In this document: piece by piece, positions 35,404-43,472 of the stretch
Layout of the letters: each line of letters begins with the position of its first letter
Position numbering within the stretch: the stretch's first letter is position 1
Origin: Pseudanabaena sp. FACHB-2040
GTDB taxonomy: Bacteria; Cyanobacteriota; Cyanobacteriia; Phormidesmidales; Phormidesmidaceae
DNA: 64,000 nucleotides
NCBI RefSeq assembly: GCF_014696715.1
Contig: NZ_JACJQO010000021.1
Location: forward strand, 1 to 64,000
Reading direction: 5' to 3'
Translations under genes and position numbers: made by a program
Notes under the pieces: generated by a model
Database searches by the model: none
Seen by the model: the letters and a program-made list of their open reading frames with translations, nothing else
Told to the model about the DNA's origin: nothing

Positions 35404-35916
35404 GTATTGGGCAAAATCCCACAGATTTAGCCAAGATGACCCGTTCCTCAGCTGTTGGAAACTTCAAACATGGCTGGGGAATCTGCAATTGTCTGCATGG
35501 CTAAATTTGTGTCTTAGCTGCATTAGTCGCCGCGAGTGAACATCTACAAAGATTGCTTTGCTTTGCTGGCAATGACTGATGCAGAGTTGTTTTGCTGTAT
35601 TTGCAATAACGGTCATCAATTTCTTGTTTGTCGCAGAAAAACTCCTGGGCTCTCCTCAAATAAACATTCCGGGACTATAAGCGCTGATTTTGAAAGATAG
35701 CGAGCAGGCCGCTGAGCAGGAATAATTTTTCTAACAGCTCAGAAATCTTGTGATGTTCAAGCTGACGTTTGAGAGAGCGTTTTGCGAGTTTGCCGTAGCT
35801 GACCTTGCTAAAATCTCAGTCCTGCGGCAACCCGATCCCATTATTTTTTGTCTAATCTGGTAGAGCACCTTTGGGTGGTCTTCTTTTAGCCCGTCTTGTT
35901 TAACCATAGGTCTCCA
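35404..35916. other. 513-bp intergenic region upstream of the peptide-binding lipoprotein
   Basis: No convincing gene. A 9-bp inverted repeat, ATTTAGCCA (35425-35433) and TGGCTAAAT (35498-35506), brackets 64 bp. AT-rich tracts near 35700-35880 probably hold the promoter of the following gene. A 36-codon ORF starting at 35752 lacks a ribosome site. Confidence 0.4.
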
Positions 35917-37680
35917 ATGAAATCAGGGATTTGTGCAACTGTTTTGCTGGTGACTGCTCTACTGGGGGCGGGAGCACTCAATGGCTGCAGTCAACCTAGC
36001 CCAACTGCTCAACCAGAGCCTGTTTCATCTGGGGAGGAGCGGGCAGAGCGCGACCCTGATGTGCTGAAATTACTCTACGGTCGAGCAGCCGTAACGCTGA
36101 ACCCGCACCTAGCAACAGGCTACCAGGATTTTGAGGCCGCTCGGATTGTCTACGAACCCCTGGCTAGCTACAGCGCTAAGGGTGAACTGGTGCCCTTCTT
36201 GGCAGCTGAAATTCCCACTGAGGAAAATGGCGGAATTGCTGCCGATGGCAAATCCGTTACCTGGAAACTACGGCCAGAGGTAACCTGGACAGACGGCAAG
36301 CCTTTTACTGCCGACGATGTCGTTTTTACCTTTGAGTTTATTCGCAATCCTCAAGTTGCGGCTGCAACTGCTCAGTTTTATGAGGGGGTAGAATCGGTCG
36401 AGGCAGTTGATTCCAATACGGTCAAAATTACTTTTACGGAACCGACAGCGGCTTGGTCAGTTCCATTTACCGGACAGACGGGGCTGATCTTGCCGCGCCA
36501 CGTCTTTGAGGAATTTAACGGGCCCAAAGCCCGCGAGGCTCAGGTCAATGTGCAGCCTATTGGCACCGGCCCCTACACGGTTCTAGCTTTTGCCCCAGGA
36601 ACGGTGATCTACAGCCCCAACGTCACCTACTGGGGGGGAGCCCCGGCATTTAGAAGTATTGAGCTAACGGGAGGCATTGCGCCTTACGCGGCGGCACGAG
36701 ACGTGATGAGAACGGGCAATGCTGACTTGGCCAACAATATTCAGGTGGAGGCCAGCGCCCTTAAAGACCTAGAGAAAGATGCTCAGGGCCGACTGATCAC
36801 GACCTTTGGCTCGAGCGTAGAGCGAATCATGCTCAATTTTTCACACCCCTTCGCTAAAACCGAAAAGGGAGAGCGCTCCAGCTCAGAGGTACCCCATCCC
36901 TATTTCAGCGATATTCGGGTGCGAGAGGCGATTAACCTGGCGGTCGACCGCGATGCAATCGCACAAACCCTCTATGGCGGCACCGGGCGACCTGTGGCCC
37001 AACTGCTGGTGGAACCTGCCCAATATGCGACTAGCACTATTCCCTACGAGTACGACCTGGAAAGAGCCAAATCACTGCTAGATGCAGCGGGCTGGGTCGA
37101 TACCAACGACAACGGGATTCGCGACAAGGGCGGTGTGGAAATGGAGGTGCTGTTTCAGTCGGCGGTCAACCCGGTGCGGCAGCAGACCCAGGCAATGGTT
37201 CAAAAGAGCTTGGAAGAGTTGGGCATGAAGGTGCAGATTGAGCGGGTGCGAGTAGATGATTTCTTCTCGGCCAACCCCCAGCAGACCAACAGTCTGAACC
37301 ACTTTTTTGCTGATATGCAGGTCTACTCGACGGGCAGCGAAAGCCCCGACCCCACCACCTACATGAGCTGGTGGACCTGCGGCAAAATTGCCTCCCAGGC
37401 CAACAAATGGCAGGAGCCCAACAACGCCCGCTACTGCAACCCTGAGTATGACCAGCTCTGGGAAGCTGCCAGCAAAGAACTAGACCCCGAGAAACGGGCA
37501 GCGCTATTTAAGCAGATGGACGAACTGCTGGCGATGGATGTGGCAGTGATTCCAATTGTGCACCGTGCGATCGCAAATGCCGTTAGTAACACACTAACAG
37601 GGCTAGAGCCCACGCCTTGGGATGCCAGCACCTGGGATATCAAAAATTGGCAGCGGGCATCAGAAGCCCCTGAGAGCTAA
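35917..37680 (+). CDS. oligopeptide/dipeptide ABC transporter substrate-binding lipoprotein (SBP family 5)
   Basis: 587 residues from the ATG at 35917; a TTG seven codons upstream is less likely. It has a lipoprotein signal MKSGICATVLLVTALLGAG with lipobox LNGC, so it is anchored in the membrane outer leaflet. SBP_bac_5 features: LNPHLATGYQDFEAARIVYEPL, TWKLRPEVTWTDGKPFTADDVVFTFE (here cited as two parts, TWKLRPEVTWTDGKPF and TADDVVFTFE), VREAINLAVDRDAIAQTLYGG and the C-terminal lobe with STWDIKNW. Ligand is probably a peptide or nickel-type complex. No permease or ATPase gene is adjacent, so its membrane partners are encoded elsewhere. Confidence 0.92.
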   Translation: MKSGICATVLLVTALLGAGALNGCSQPSPTAQPEPVSSGEERAERDPDVLKLLYGRAAVTLNPHLATGYQDFEAARIVYEPLASYSAKGELVPFLAAEIPTEENGGIAADGKSVTWKLRPEVTWTDGKPFTADDVVFTFEFIRNPQVAAATAQFYEGVESVEAVDSNTVKITFTEPTAAWSVPFTGQTGLILPRHVFEEFNGPKAREAQVNVQPIGTGPYTVLAFAPGTVIYSPNVTYWGGAPAFRSIELTGGIAPYAAARDVMRTGNADLANNIQVEASALKDLEKDAQGRLITTFGSSVERIMLNFSHPFAKTEKGERSSSEVPHPYFSDIRVREAINLAVDRDAIAQTLYGGTGRPVAQLLVEPAQYATSTIPYEYDLERAKSLLDAAGWVDTNDNGIRDKGGVEMEVLFQSAVNPVRQQTQAMVQKSLEELGMKVQIERVRVDDFFSANPQQTNSLNHFFADMQVYSTGSESPDPTTYMSWWTCGKIASQANKWQEPNNARYCNPEYDQLWEAASKELDPEKRAALFKQMDELLAMDVAVIPIVHRAIANAVSNTLTGLEPTPWDASTWDIKNWQRASEAPES

Positions 37681-38100
37681 ATTCTGCAGCGGGGATCAGT
37701 AAATTAAGAACTTCTGTAAATGGCAAAACCTGCTAGTGGGATTCCAACAACTTTTTTTCTTTCCTGATCCCCGTAATTTCACTGATCCTTCTTTGCCTTA
37801 TCTATTTTTGTCTGTTTAATGAATGAGAATTCTCAGTTAGAAAAGTCTTAAAAAATAAATCTTAAATCAGATGACTTTGATCCCCGTGTGTTAAATCCAT
37901 CTTTGGATATGTTTTAGGAGTGTTCCTCTTACTTCTGTATCTATATCTGAAGTGAAGATAAAGAAAAGGTGAAGGCAATTATTTGAATCCAAATTCTAGA
38001 ACCCGCGATAGAGGCCCATTCTGATTAGTTTTTTTACTCTAAAAGAGATTAGAACGAACCGTCAGAATAAACCTATTCGCTCATTCGAAACCTGGATTCT
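37681..38100. other. 420-bp intergenic region with inverted repeats
   Basis: CGGGGATCAG (37690-37699) is the reverse complement of CTGATCCCCG (37764-37773), a possible long-loop terminator with a T-run (37752-37758) inside it. TGAGAATTCTCA (37824-37835) is a perfect 12-bp palindrome in an AT-rich stretch, resembling but shorter than Fur/Zur boxes. GATCCCCG recurs near 37880. No ORF is supported. The last 100 bp likely hold the promoter of the 38101 gene. Confidence 0.4.
37824..37835. promoter_or_regulatory. 12-bp palindrome, metalloregulator-box-like
   Basis: TGAGAATTCTCA, about 265 bp upstream of the small Cys-motif gene. Fur/Zur 7-1-7 sites are TGANAAT-N-ATTNTCA, so this lacks three central bases. 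It may be an unrelated operator. Confidence 0.25.
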
Positions 38101-38355
38101 ATGAAACCCATTAGGTCTAGAGCTTCATTCTGCAGCCTGTGCCGTCATTACACTCCAGAAGGTAGACGAGGCGGCCAGTGTGGGCTGCTGGGTGCGCCCG
38201 TAAAGGGCCGTTGGCAGGCCTGCTCCATGGCAGTGCCAGTTTTTAGAACGCCGCTGCCATCGCTAGACGTTTTAGAAAGGCTGCCCCAACCCATTGAAGT
38301 TCACATGCCTGATGTGTTTGTAGAAAAGCCTGAGCCTGTAAAGGCCCGCCTGTAA
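38101..38355 (+). CDS. small cysteine-motif protein conserved in cyanobacteria
   Basis: 84 residues. The N-terminal half carries four cysteines: SLCRHYTPEGRRGGQCGLL and, fifteen residues on, QACSMAVP; the spacing C-x2-C, then C and C, suggests metal or disulphide binding. The RHYxxEGRRGGxC pattern is characteristic of a small cyanobacterial family without known function. There is no signal peptide. The C-terminal 40 residues are Pro/Val/Glu-rich and not structured. It is a single gene closed by a terminator. Confidence 0.72.
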   Translation: MKPIRSRASFCSLCRHYTPEGRRGGQCGLLGAPVKGRWQACSMAVPVFRTPLPSLDVLERLPQPIEVHMPDVFVEKPEPVKARL

Positions 38356-38413
38356 ACTTAGCTTACAGATCGGGGATCAATTGCTTTGGCAGCTCAATTC
38401 ATCCCAAACCAAC

Positions 38414-38451
38414 AAGCGCCCCTAAATTCTAGGGACGCTTATTGAGTCTTT
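38414..38451. terminator. bidirectional terminator between the Cys-motif gene and menB
   Basis: AAGCGCCCCTA (38414-38424) pairs with TAGGGACGCTT (38430-38440), one mismatch, loop of five, then a CTTTTT run on the plus strand. On the other strand the flank is T-rich too. Confidence 0.75.
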
Positions 38452-38465
38452 TTCCCCCATGAGGA

Positions 38466-39299
38466 TCAGGGGAGCCAGGGATACTGTTTGAAGTTGGGGG
38501 ATCGCTTTTCTAAGAAGGCTTGCTTGCCTTCTGCCCCCTCCTCAGTCATGTAGTAAAGCATCGTGGCATTGCCCGCCAATTCCTGTAGACCCGCTTGCCC
38601 ATCACAGTCAGCATTAAAAGCCGCTTTGAGACAGCGAATAGCAATTGGGCTTTTCTGCAAAATTTCCTCAGCCCAGCGAATGCCCTCGGCCTCCAGTTCA
38701 TCCACCGGCACCACGCAGTTGACTAGGCCCATGTCTAGAGCTTCCTGGGCGCTGTACTGGCGGCAGAGAAACCAAATCTCCCGCGCCTTCTTCTGGCCGA
38801 CAATACGGGCTAAATAGCTTGCTCCAAACCCGCCATCAAAGCTGCCTACCTTAGGGCCAGTCTGTCCAAAGATGGCATTGTCGGCAGCGATGGTCAAATC
38901 ACATAGGATATGGAGGACATGGCCGCCGCCGATGGCGTAGCCAGCCACCAGCGCAATGACTACTTTGGGCATCGAGCGGATCAGCCGCTGCAGATCCAGC
39001 ACATTCAGCCGGGGAACACCAGCGTCATCCACATAGCCCGCCTTGCCGCGCACGCTCTGGTCACCGCCAGCACAAAAAGCATATTTGCCGTCGGTGTGAG
39101 GTCCAGCCCCAGTCAACAGCACCACGCCAATGGAGGTGTCTTCACGGGCATCCCAAAAAGCGTCGTACAGTTCTACAACGGTCTTGGGTCGAAAGGCATT
39201 GCGCTTGTGGGGCCGGTTAATGGTGATTTTGGCAACGCCGTTAGCTTTGTGATAGAGAATGTCTTCGTAGGGCTTGGCTTCCTGCCAGTCAGCATGCAT
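38466..39299 (-). CDS. menB: 1,4-dihydroxy-2-naphthoyl-CoA synthase
   Basis: 277 residues, standard MenB length. Crotonase-fold signatures: [18 protein letters not shown], with the MenB-specific oxyanion and substrate-loop residues, [20 protein letters not shown], and [24 protein letters not shown] split as [15 protein letters not shown] and ASYLARIVG. The ending [10 protein letters not shown] is typical. In cyanobacteria the pathway makes phylloquinone, the photosystem I secondary acceptor. It is divergent from hemJ with about 200 bp between starts. Confidence 0.97.
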   Translation of the reverse strand: MHADWQEAKPYEDILYHKANGVAKITINRPHKRNAFRPKTVVELYDAFWDAREDTSIGVVLLTGAGPHTDGKYAFCAGGDQSVRGKAGYVDDAGVPRLNVLDLQRLIRSMPKVVIALVAGYAIGGGHVLHILCDLTIAADNAIFGQTGPKVGSFDGGFGASYLARIVGQKKAREIWFLCRQYSAQEALDMGLVNCVVPVDELEAEGIRWAEEILQKSPIAIRCLKAAFNADCDGQAGLQELAGNATMLYYMTEEGAEGKQAFLEKRSPNFKQYPWLP

Positions 39300-39501
39300 A
39301 GGGTTAAGTGCAAAAGCATCTCAAGAACAGTTCAATCCCTCAGCATCGCACACCCTGTCCAATCCCTTAGCCTCAAACGTTAAGAACCATCGCTGCCACC
39401 TTTGCAAGGAGGAAGCCTTCCATCACAATAGGTTTCGACAGCTTTACGGTCTGAAATATTAAAGCGGGACCAATCTAGTCACCTGCTCATCCTGCAACAC
39501 T

Positions 39502-40095
39502 ATGGCTTACTACTGGTTCAAAGCATTTCACATTGTTGGTGTAGTCGTTTGGTTCGCTGGCCTGTTTTACCTGGTGCGGCTGTTTATCTATCATGTCGAG
39601 GCCGAGTCTGAACCCGAACCGGCCCGGAGCATCCTCAAAAATCAGTACGAGCTGATGGAAAAGCGGCTCTACTCGATCATCACTACACCCGGTATGCTGC
39701 TCACCGTGGCAATGGCCATTGGCCTGCTGGTGTTGATGCCTGACTACCTGCACCAGAGCTGGATGCATGCCAAGTTGGGCTTGGTGGCTCTGCTGATAGG
39801 CTATCACCACTACTGTAAGCGCCTTATGAAGCAGCTTGCTCGCGGCGAGTGCAAGTGGTCAGGCCAACAGCTGCGGGCCCTCAATGAGGCACCGACCTTA
39901 CTTCTGGTAGTTGTGGTCCTACTGGTAGTGTTTAAGAATAACCTACCGGCAGACGCCACGACTTGGCTCGTCGCTGGCTTGGTCGTTTTCATGGCGGCAA
40001 CTATTCAACTCTATGCCCGCAAACGCCGTTTGGACAAAGAGAGGGCACAGGCAGAGTTGGTTTCGCCAGAAGGGCAGGCTCTGCAAAATTCCTAA
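39502..40095 (+). CDS. hemJ: HemJ, protoporphyrinogen IX oxidase
   Basis: 197 residues with four membrane helices (about 5-25, 55-75, 85-105 and 130-170 region). It has the conserved His in FHIVGVVVWFAGLFYLVRLF, the following YHVEAE segment, YSIITTPGM, and the conserved lysine in WMHAKLGLV. It oxidises protoporphyrinogen IX to protoporphyrin IX, the shared step before heme and chlorophyll. The C-terminal ~30 residues (RKRRLDKERAQAEL) are a charged cytoplasmic tail. Single gene with its own terminator. Confidence 0.95.
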   Translation: MAYYWFKAFHIVGVVVWFAGLFYLVRLFIYHVEAESEPEPARSILKNQYELMEKRLYSIITTPGMLLTVAMAIGLLVLMPDYLHQSWMHAKLGLVALLIGYHHYCKRLMKQLARGECKWSGQQLRALNEAPTLLLVVVVLLVVFKNNLPADATTWLVAGLVVFMAATIQLYARKRRLDKERAQAELVSPEGQALQNS

Positions 40096-40150
40096 CTCTT
40101 AAATCAACGGTTTGTAGTTTTTCAAGGTTTGTAGTCTTCTAAAAGGTCAG

Positions 40151-40181
40151 TAGGTGCAGGGCTTCCTGCACCTATTTTTTT
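40151..40181 (+). terminator. rho-independent terminator of hemJ
   Basis: TAGGTGCAGG-GCTT-CCTGCACCTA, a perfect 10-bp stem with a four-base loop, followed by a seven-T run. Confidence 0.93.
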
Positions 40182-40446
40182 AGTTTCCTTTTTTTGGTAA
40201 AGCTGAGCCCAGAACTCGACCATTTACAGATGCATTTGTCAAGATTTGCAGAATTAAAACTGCGCACAAGCTCGCCTGGCTTACTAGGTTTTAGGCTCTA
40301 AGCTTTGTAAATCAGGGCTTGGCAAGGATGTGCTGGGCTGCCAAAAAGATTAAAGAAATGTTGCAGGTTTGAGGAAAACTGTTTAATATTTGTTTACAAG
40401 GGTAGATGAAACCCCTGTCATCTGAAACGAGAGAGGTTTTACAGTC
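40182..40446 (+). promoter_or_regulatory. upstream region of the hli gene with a degenerate direct repeat
   Basis: GTTTAATATTTGTTTACAAG (40381-40400) contains two related GTTTA units 11 bp apart, resembling in part the HLR1 element bound by RpaB (GTTACA-type repeats). HLR1 normally has a 10-bp period, so the match is imperfect. GAGAGG (40431-40436) is the ribosome site of hli. Confidence 0.35.
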
Positions 40447-40593
40447 ATGGCTCAAGAGCAACAAGCAAAGTTCGGTTTCACTCAATTCGCTGAAAACTGG
40501 AATGGCCGTTTGGCAATGCTGGGCTTTACCATTGGTCTGGCTACCGAACTGCTGACTGGCAAGGGTATTCTGGCTCAGCTCGGTCTGATGTAA
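40447..40593 (+). CDS. high-light-inducible protein, single-helix Hli/SCP
   Basis: A 48-residue ORF, MAQEQQAKFGFTQFAENWNG onwards. It has the chlorophyll a/b-binding motif FAENWNGRLAMLGFTIGLATE: E16 and N19 with R21 are the pigment-binding and salt-bridge residues, spanning the single membrane helix (about 16-36). Such proteins protect photosystem II assembly intermediates and chlorophyll under high light. GAGAGG lies ten bases upstream. It is below common length cut-offs and easy to miss; a longer reverse-strand ORF over it is spurious. A terminator follows about 100 bp downstream. Confidence 0.93.
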   Translation: MAQEQQAKFGFTQFAENWNGRLAMLGFTIGLATELLTGKGILAQLGLM

Positions 40594-40694
40594 TTTCTCG
40601 GTTAGCACCCATAGACTGACTGGAATGACTGCATCGACTGCTTTATTTAGTCGCAGTTTGCAGCGCTTATTACACAGTTAGAGGAATTTAGGCT

Positions 40695-40719
40695 GGGGTG
40701 AGAAAACTCACCCCTTTTT
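40695..40719 (+). terminator. rho-independent terminator downstream of hli
   Basis: GGGGTGAG-AAAA-CTCACCCC, a perfect 8-bp stem with a tetraloop, followed by TTTTTA. Confidence 0.9.
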
Positions 40720-40750
40720 ATTTGCGATTTTTTGTTTGAGGTTTTATTGA

Positions 40751-40790
40751 GGACAGAGGCTTGGATCAATACCTTGTTATGCCTCTGTCC
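40751..40790. repeat. inverted repeat just past the 40806 gene
   Basis: GGACAGAGGC (40751-40760) and GCCTCTGTCC (40781-40790) form a perfect 10-bp inverted repeat with a 20-nt loop, 16 bp beyond the stop of the reverse-strand gene. It lacks a U-run in that direction, so it is only a possible terminator. Confidence 0.6.
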
Positions 40791-40805
40791 CTTCAATATC
40801 TGCCC

Positions 40806-41150
40806 TCAGTCGTCGCTATCCTCGTCTTCGAAGCCTTTGTTCTCAATATCGTCAAAGTCCACCCAAGTGGCTACGGGCTTGAGCACTGGGGGAATTTCGT
40901 CTGCTGGGGCAAATTCAAGGATAGTTTCCCGGTGATACAGGTAGCCTGCCTCGGCGAAGGCCGTTAACATACGACGCAGCGCTGGCCAGACTTCGTCGGC
41001 AAACTCCCAATCTTTACCAAAGCCTGACTGCTCAGTAATAGATCGCAGCGCCCAAAAATAGCTGTTGCGCACCACAGAACCTTTCTTCTTGTAGTGGGGT
41101 ACATCGTCCTGGTGAAGGTACAGTATTTGCTGGTGGATCCGGCTACGCAT
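40806..41150 (-). CDS. conserved hypothetical protein
   Basis: 114 residues, soluble, no signal peptide. The first 35 residues (ILYLHQDDVPHYKKKGSVVRN) and the WALRSITEQSG segment look structured and helical. The C-terminus is very acidic (DDIENKGFEDEDSDD). A tryptophan-rich helix, FADEVWPALRRMLTAFAEAG, lies near 50-69. I recognise it only as a cyanobacterial hypothetical, with no functional clue. Transcribed divergently from the ABC ATPase gene with 80 bp between starts. Confidence 0.72.
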   Translation of the reverse strand: MRSRIHQQILYLHQDDVPHYKKKGSVVRNSYFWALRSITEQSGFGKDWEFADEVWPALRRMLTAFAEAGYLYHRETILEFAPADEIPPVLKPVATWVDFDDIENKGFEDEDSDD

Positions 41151-41230
41151 AGGAATCTGCTGTCTCTACTGAGTGATACCTTAAATCCATAGAGATTTTT
41201 TGCTCAACTTGTTCTTCTTGCTTTTCGATT

Positions 41231-42082
41231 ATGGTCGCTGCCGTTACCCTGCAAAACGTTCACAAGGTCTATGACAACGTGCCTGTAGTCAACAACTTGT
41301 CGTTGACGATTGAACCGGGGGAGGTATTTGGCCTGCTCGGCCCTAATGGCGCAGGCAAATCTACTACTATTCGCATGCTGACGACCCTGGCAAGGGCGAC
41401 TGAGGGCTGTATTGTGGTGGCGGGCTATGACATTGATCGCCAGCCGCTAGACGTGCGGCGACAGATTGGCGTGGTGCTGCAGCAGATCAGTGTCGATGGA
41501 GATATGACCGTGTGGGAAAACATGGAGTTTCATGGGCGTATGCACCACCTGCCCAACCCCAGACGACAGCGACAAATTGACCAGTGGCTGGAATATGTAG
41601 ATCTGGCTGACCGCCGCGATGATAAGGTCAAAACCCTCTCAGGCGGGATGAAACGCCGCCTACAGATTGCCCGTGCCCTGCTGCACAACCCCCGTATTCT
41701 TTTTTTAGACGAGCCAACTGTAGGCCTCGATCCGCAAACCCGCCGCCGCCTGTGGGAAATTATTCAGGGACTGAGCCAGCAGGGCATGACGCTGCTGCTG
41801 ACTACCCACTATATGGAAGAGGTCGAGTACTTGTGCGATCGCATCGGTATTATGGACCAAGGCCAGCTGATCGAAGTTGGCACCTTAGCCGAACTGCGCC
41901 AAAAGCACGGTCACGGCCTGCTGATGCAGCAGCGCGGCGATCGCTGGGAGTACACCTTCTTCCCCACCTTGGAAGAAGCCAACATCTACTTAGACCAGCA
42001 GACCGACAAGACCGGACTAATGACCCGCGAGTCTAACTTGGAAGACATTTTTGTAGAGTTGACAGGGCGAAATTTGGACTAA
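41231..42082 (+). CDS. ABC transporter ATP-binding protein (ABC-2/DrrA type)
   Basis: 283 residues. Walker A LGPNGAGKSTT, Q-loop in VVLQQISVDG, signature LSGGMKRRLQIARAL, Walker B ILFLDEPTVGLD, H-loop LLTTHYMEEVEYL, and the C-terminal DUF4162-type tail with LEDIFVELTGRNLD. This tail is found in ATPases of ABC-2 exporters (drug, polysaccharide or cytochrome-maturation type). The ABC-2 permease gene is not in the next position: a 208-bp low-complexity gap and scpB follow. So the permease is elsewhere, or the operon was broken. Confidence 0.9.
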   Translation: MVAAVTLQNVHKVYDNVPVVNNLSLTIEPGEVFGLLGPNGAGKSTTIRMLTTLARATEGCIVVAGYDIDRQPLDVRRQIGVVLQQISVDGDMTVWENMEFHGRMHHLPNPRRQRQIDQWLEYVDLADRRDDKVKTLSGGMKRRLQIARALLHNPRILFLDEPTVGLDPQTRRRLWEIIQGLSQQGMTLLLTTHYMEEVEYLCDRIGIMDQGQLIEVGTLAELRQKHGHGLLMQQRGDRWEYTFFPTLEEANIYLDQQTDKTGLMTRESNLEDIFVELTGRNLD

Positions 42083-42290
42083 GGCAGAAGGGAAGACGCG
42101 GAGAAGGGGGAACAGGGAGACGCGGGGAACTCTTCTTGCTTAAGACTTTGTGCCGTGTGGTTTTGAGGGATAGGGTTAGTAACACCAAGACTTTGCAAGA
42201 CTCATCTATACCGCACCCCATCCTCCCCCACCTTCCCTTACTCGCGCTCTCCTCACCCTCCCACTCCTTACCCATCCACCCACCTCCCCT
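42083..42290. repeat. dispersed low-complexity intergenic element (copy 2)
   Basis: Purine-rich first half (GGGAGACGCGGGGAAC around 42115) and pyrimidine-rich second half (CTTACCCATCCACCCACC around 42270). Both motifs occur in reverse complement near 9550-9650, and the CGCGTC core near 59940. It directly abuts the scpB ATG, which has no ribosome site. Confidence 0.55.
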
Positions 42291-42836
42291 ATGCTCGGTC
42301 TGGCCAGTACAATCGAAGCTATTCTCTACCTCAAGGGTCAGCCGCTGCCGATTGGCAAGATCGCTGAGTACGCGGGTTGCGATCGCGAGGCAGTTGAGGA
42401 AGGGCTGATGGAACTGATGGACGACTACGCCCACCGGCAAGGGGCTCTAGAAGTTGTCGAAACCAAGGATGGCTATAGCCTGCAGCTCAAAGAGCGCTAT
42501 CGGCATTTAGTAGATAGCCTGATTCCATTAGATTTGGGGGTGGGGGCTCTGCGAACGCTGGCTGCGATCGCATTGAAAGGGCCAATTAGTCAAACTGATT
42601 TAGTAGATTTGCGCGGTTCAGGCGCATACCAGCACATTCAAGAATTGGTGAGCCAAGGATTTGTGCGCAAGCGACGTCAGGCAGATAGCCGATCGTCTCT
42701 AGTGCAGGTGACAGAAAAGTTTTATCAGCATTTTGAGATTGATCAGCTGCCTAAACTGCGCCCCAAAACGCCTGCGCTAGAAGCTCCTCCTGGTGAAGCA
42801 GAAGATGAAGCAGAGAACATGGAGGCAGCCTCCTGA
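42291..42836 (+). CDS. scpB: segregation and condensation protein ScpB
   Basis: 181 residues. Two winged-helix domains typical of ScpB: LASTIEAILYLKGQPLPIGKIAEYAGC (split: LASTIEAILYLKGQ and PLPIGKIAEYAG), then YRHLVDSLI, LRTLAAIALKGPISQTDLVDLRG (LRTLAAIALKGPI, then SQTDLVDLRG) and VTEKFYQHFEID. It forms a dimer that binds ScpA and bridges the SMC heads in chromosome segregation. The Pro/Glu-rich C-terminal 30 residues are an unstructured extension. scpA and smc are not in the window. Confidence 0.93.
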   Translation: MLGLASTIEAILYLKGQPLPIGKIAEYAGCDREAVEEGLMELMDDYAHRQGALEVVETKDGYSLQLKERYRHLVDSLIPLDLGVGALRTLAAIALKGPISQTDLVDLRGSGAYQHIQELVSQGFVRKRRQADSRSSLVQVTEKFYQHFEIDQLPKLRPKTPALEAPPGEAEDEAENMEAAS

Positions 42837-42982
42837 AGGCAATTCATAGTTCGTTACGCTATCATCGGGAAATACTGTTTGAAAGACTACGGCCTGGAGG
42901 CGCATACAGTTTTAGGGTAAAGCCCTGCCTGAATCAATTCCGTTGCAGGGTCTAAGGTAGTAGATATAGGTTTCTGAGTGCT

Positions 42983-43339
42983 ATGGTGTTTAACCCTGAA
43001 GATGCTGATTTCATTGGCATGTCTACGGATAGCGACCAGACGAATCAGCTCCTGAAGTACCTTCAGCATCAGCCCCCTGAGGTGCTGACTCGTGTAGCTC
43101 AATCCGTCAGCGGTGAAATCAAGCAAATTATCTCTCAGAACGTTCAGGGTTTAATTGGCGTACTTCCCGCTGATGGCTTTAGCGTTCAAGTCACCACCGA
43201 CCGGGAAAACCTGGCTGGGCTGTTGGCTTCTGCCATGATGACGGGCTATTTTCTGCGCCAAATGGAGCAGCGGATGGAGCTAGAGCACCGGGTGTCGGGC
43301 TCCTTGTTTAGCAGCGATTCAGACTCAGACAGTCTTTAA
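42983..43339 (+). CDS. DUF760 family protein
   Basis: 118 residues. The conserved DUF760 core is NQLLKYLQHQPPEVLTRVAQ, then IKQIISQNVQGLIGVLP and TTDRENLAGLLASAMMTGYFL. The family occurs in cyanobacteria and plant chloroplasts; plant members have been linked to light-dependent degradation control, but no general function is set. The C-terminus is a Ser/Asp tail (SSDSDSDSL). Single gene followed by a strong shared terminator. Confidence 0.85.
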   Translation: MVFNPEDADFIGMSTDSDQTNQLLKYLQHQPPEVLTRVAQSVSGEIKQIISQNVQGLIGVLPADGFSVQVTTDRENLAGLLASAMMTGYFLRQMEQRMELEHRVSGSLFSSDSDSDSL

Positions 43340-43414
43340 GCGAGCTTTTCTATCACCATTGAAACTGCAGCCAAAAATAGGCTCAGTAAAGTCTGGCGAA
43401 CAGGTTTGTCATTC

Positions 43415-43458
43415 AGGGGTGAAGTTGGGGGTTTGATGCCCAGCTTCACCCCTATTTA
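43415..43458. terminator. bidirectional terminator between DUF760 and htrA genes
   Basis: AGGGGTGAAGTTGGG (43415-43429) pairs with CCCAGCTTCACCCCT (43439-43453), 15 positions with one G-U pair, followed by ATTTATTTTG. The reverse-strand protease gene ends 15 bp beyond it. Confidence 0.85.
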
Positions 43459-43472
43459 TTTTGTGCAGGGTC

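Noticed and set aside
40312-40608. 98-codon reverse ORF
   Set aside because: It is antisense to the hli gene and its promoter region, and no family motif is seen.
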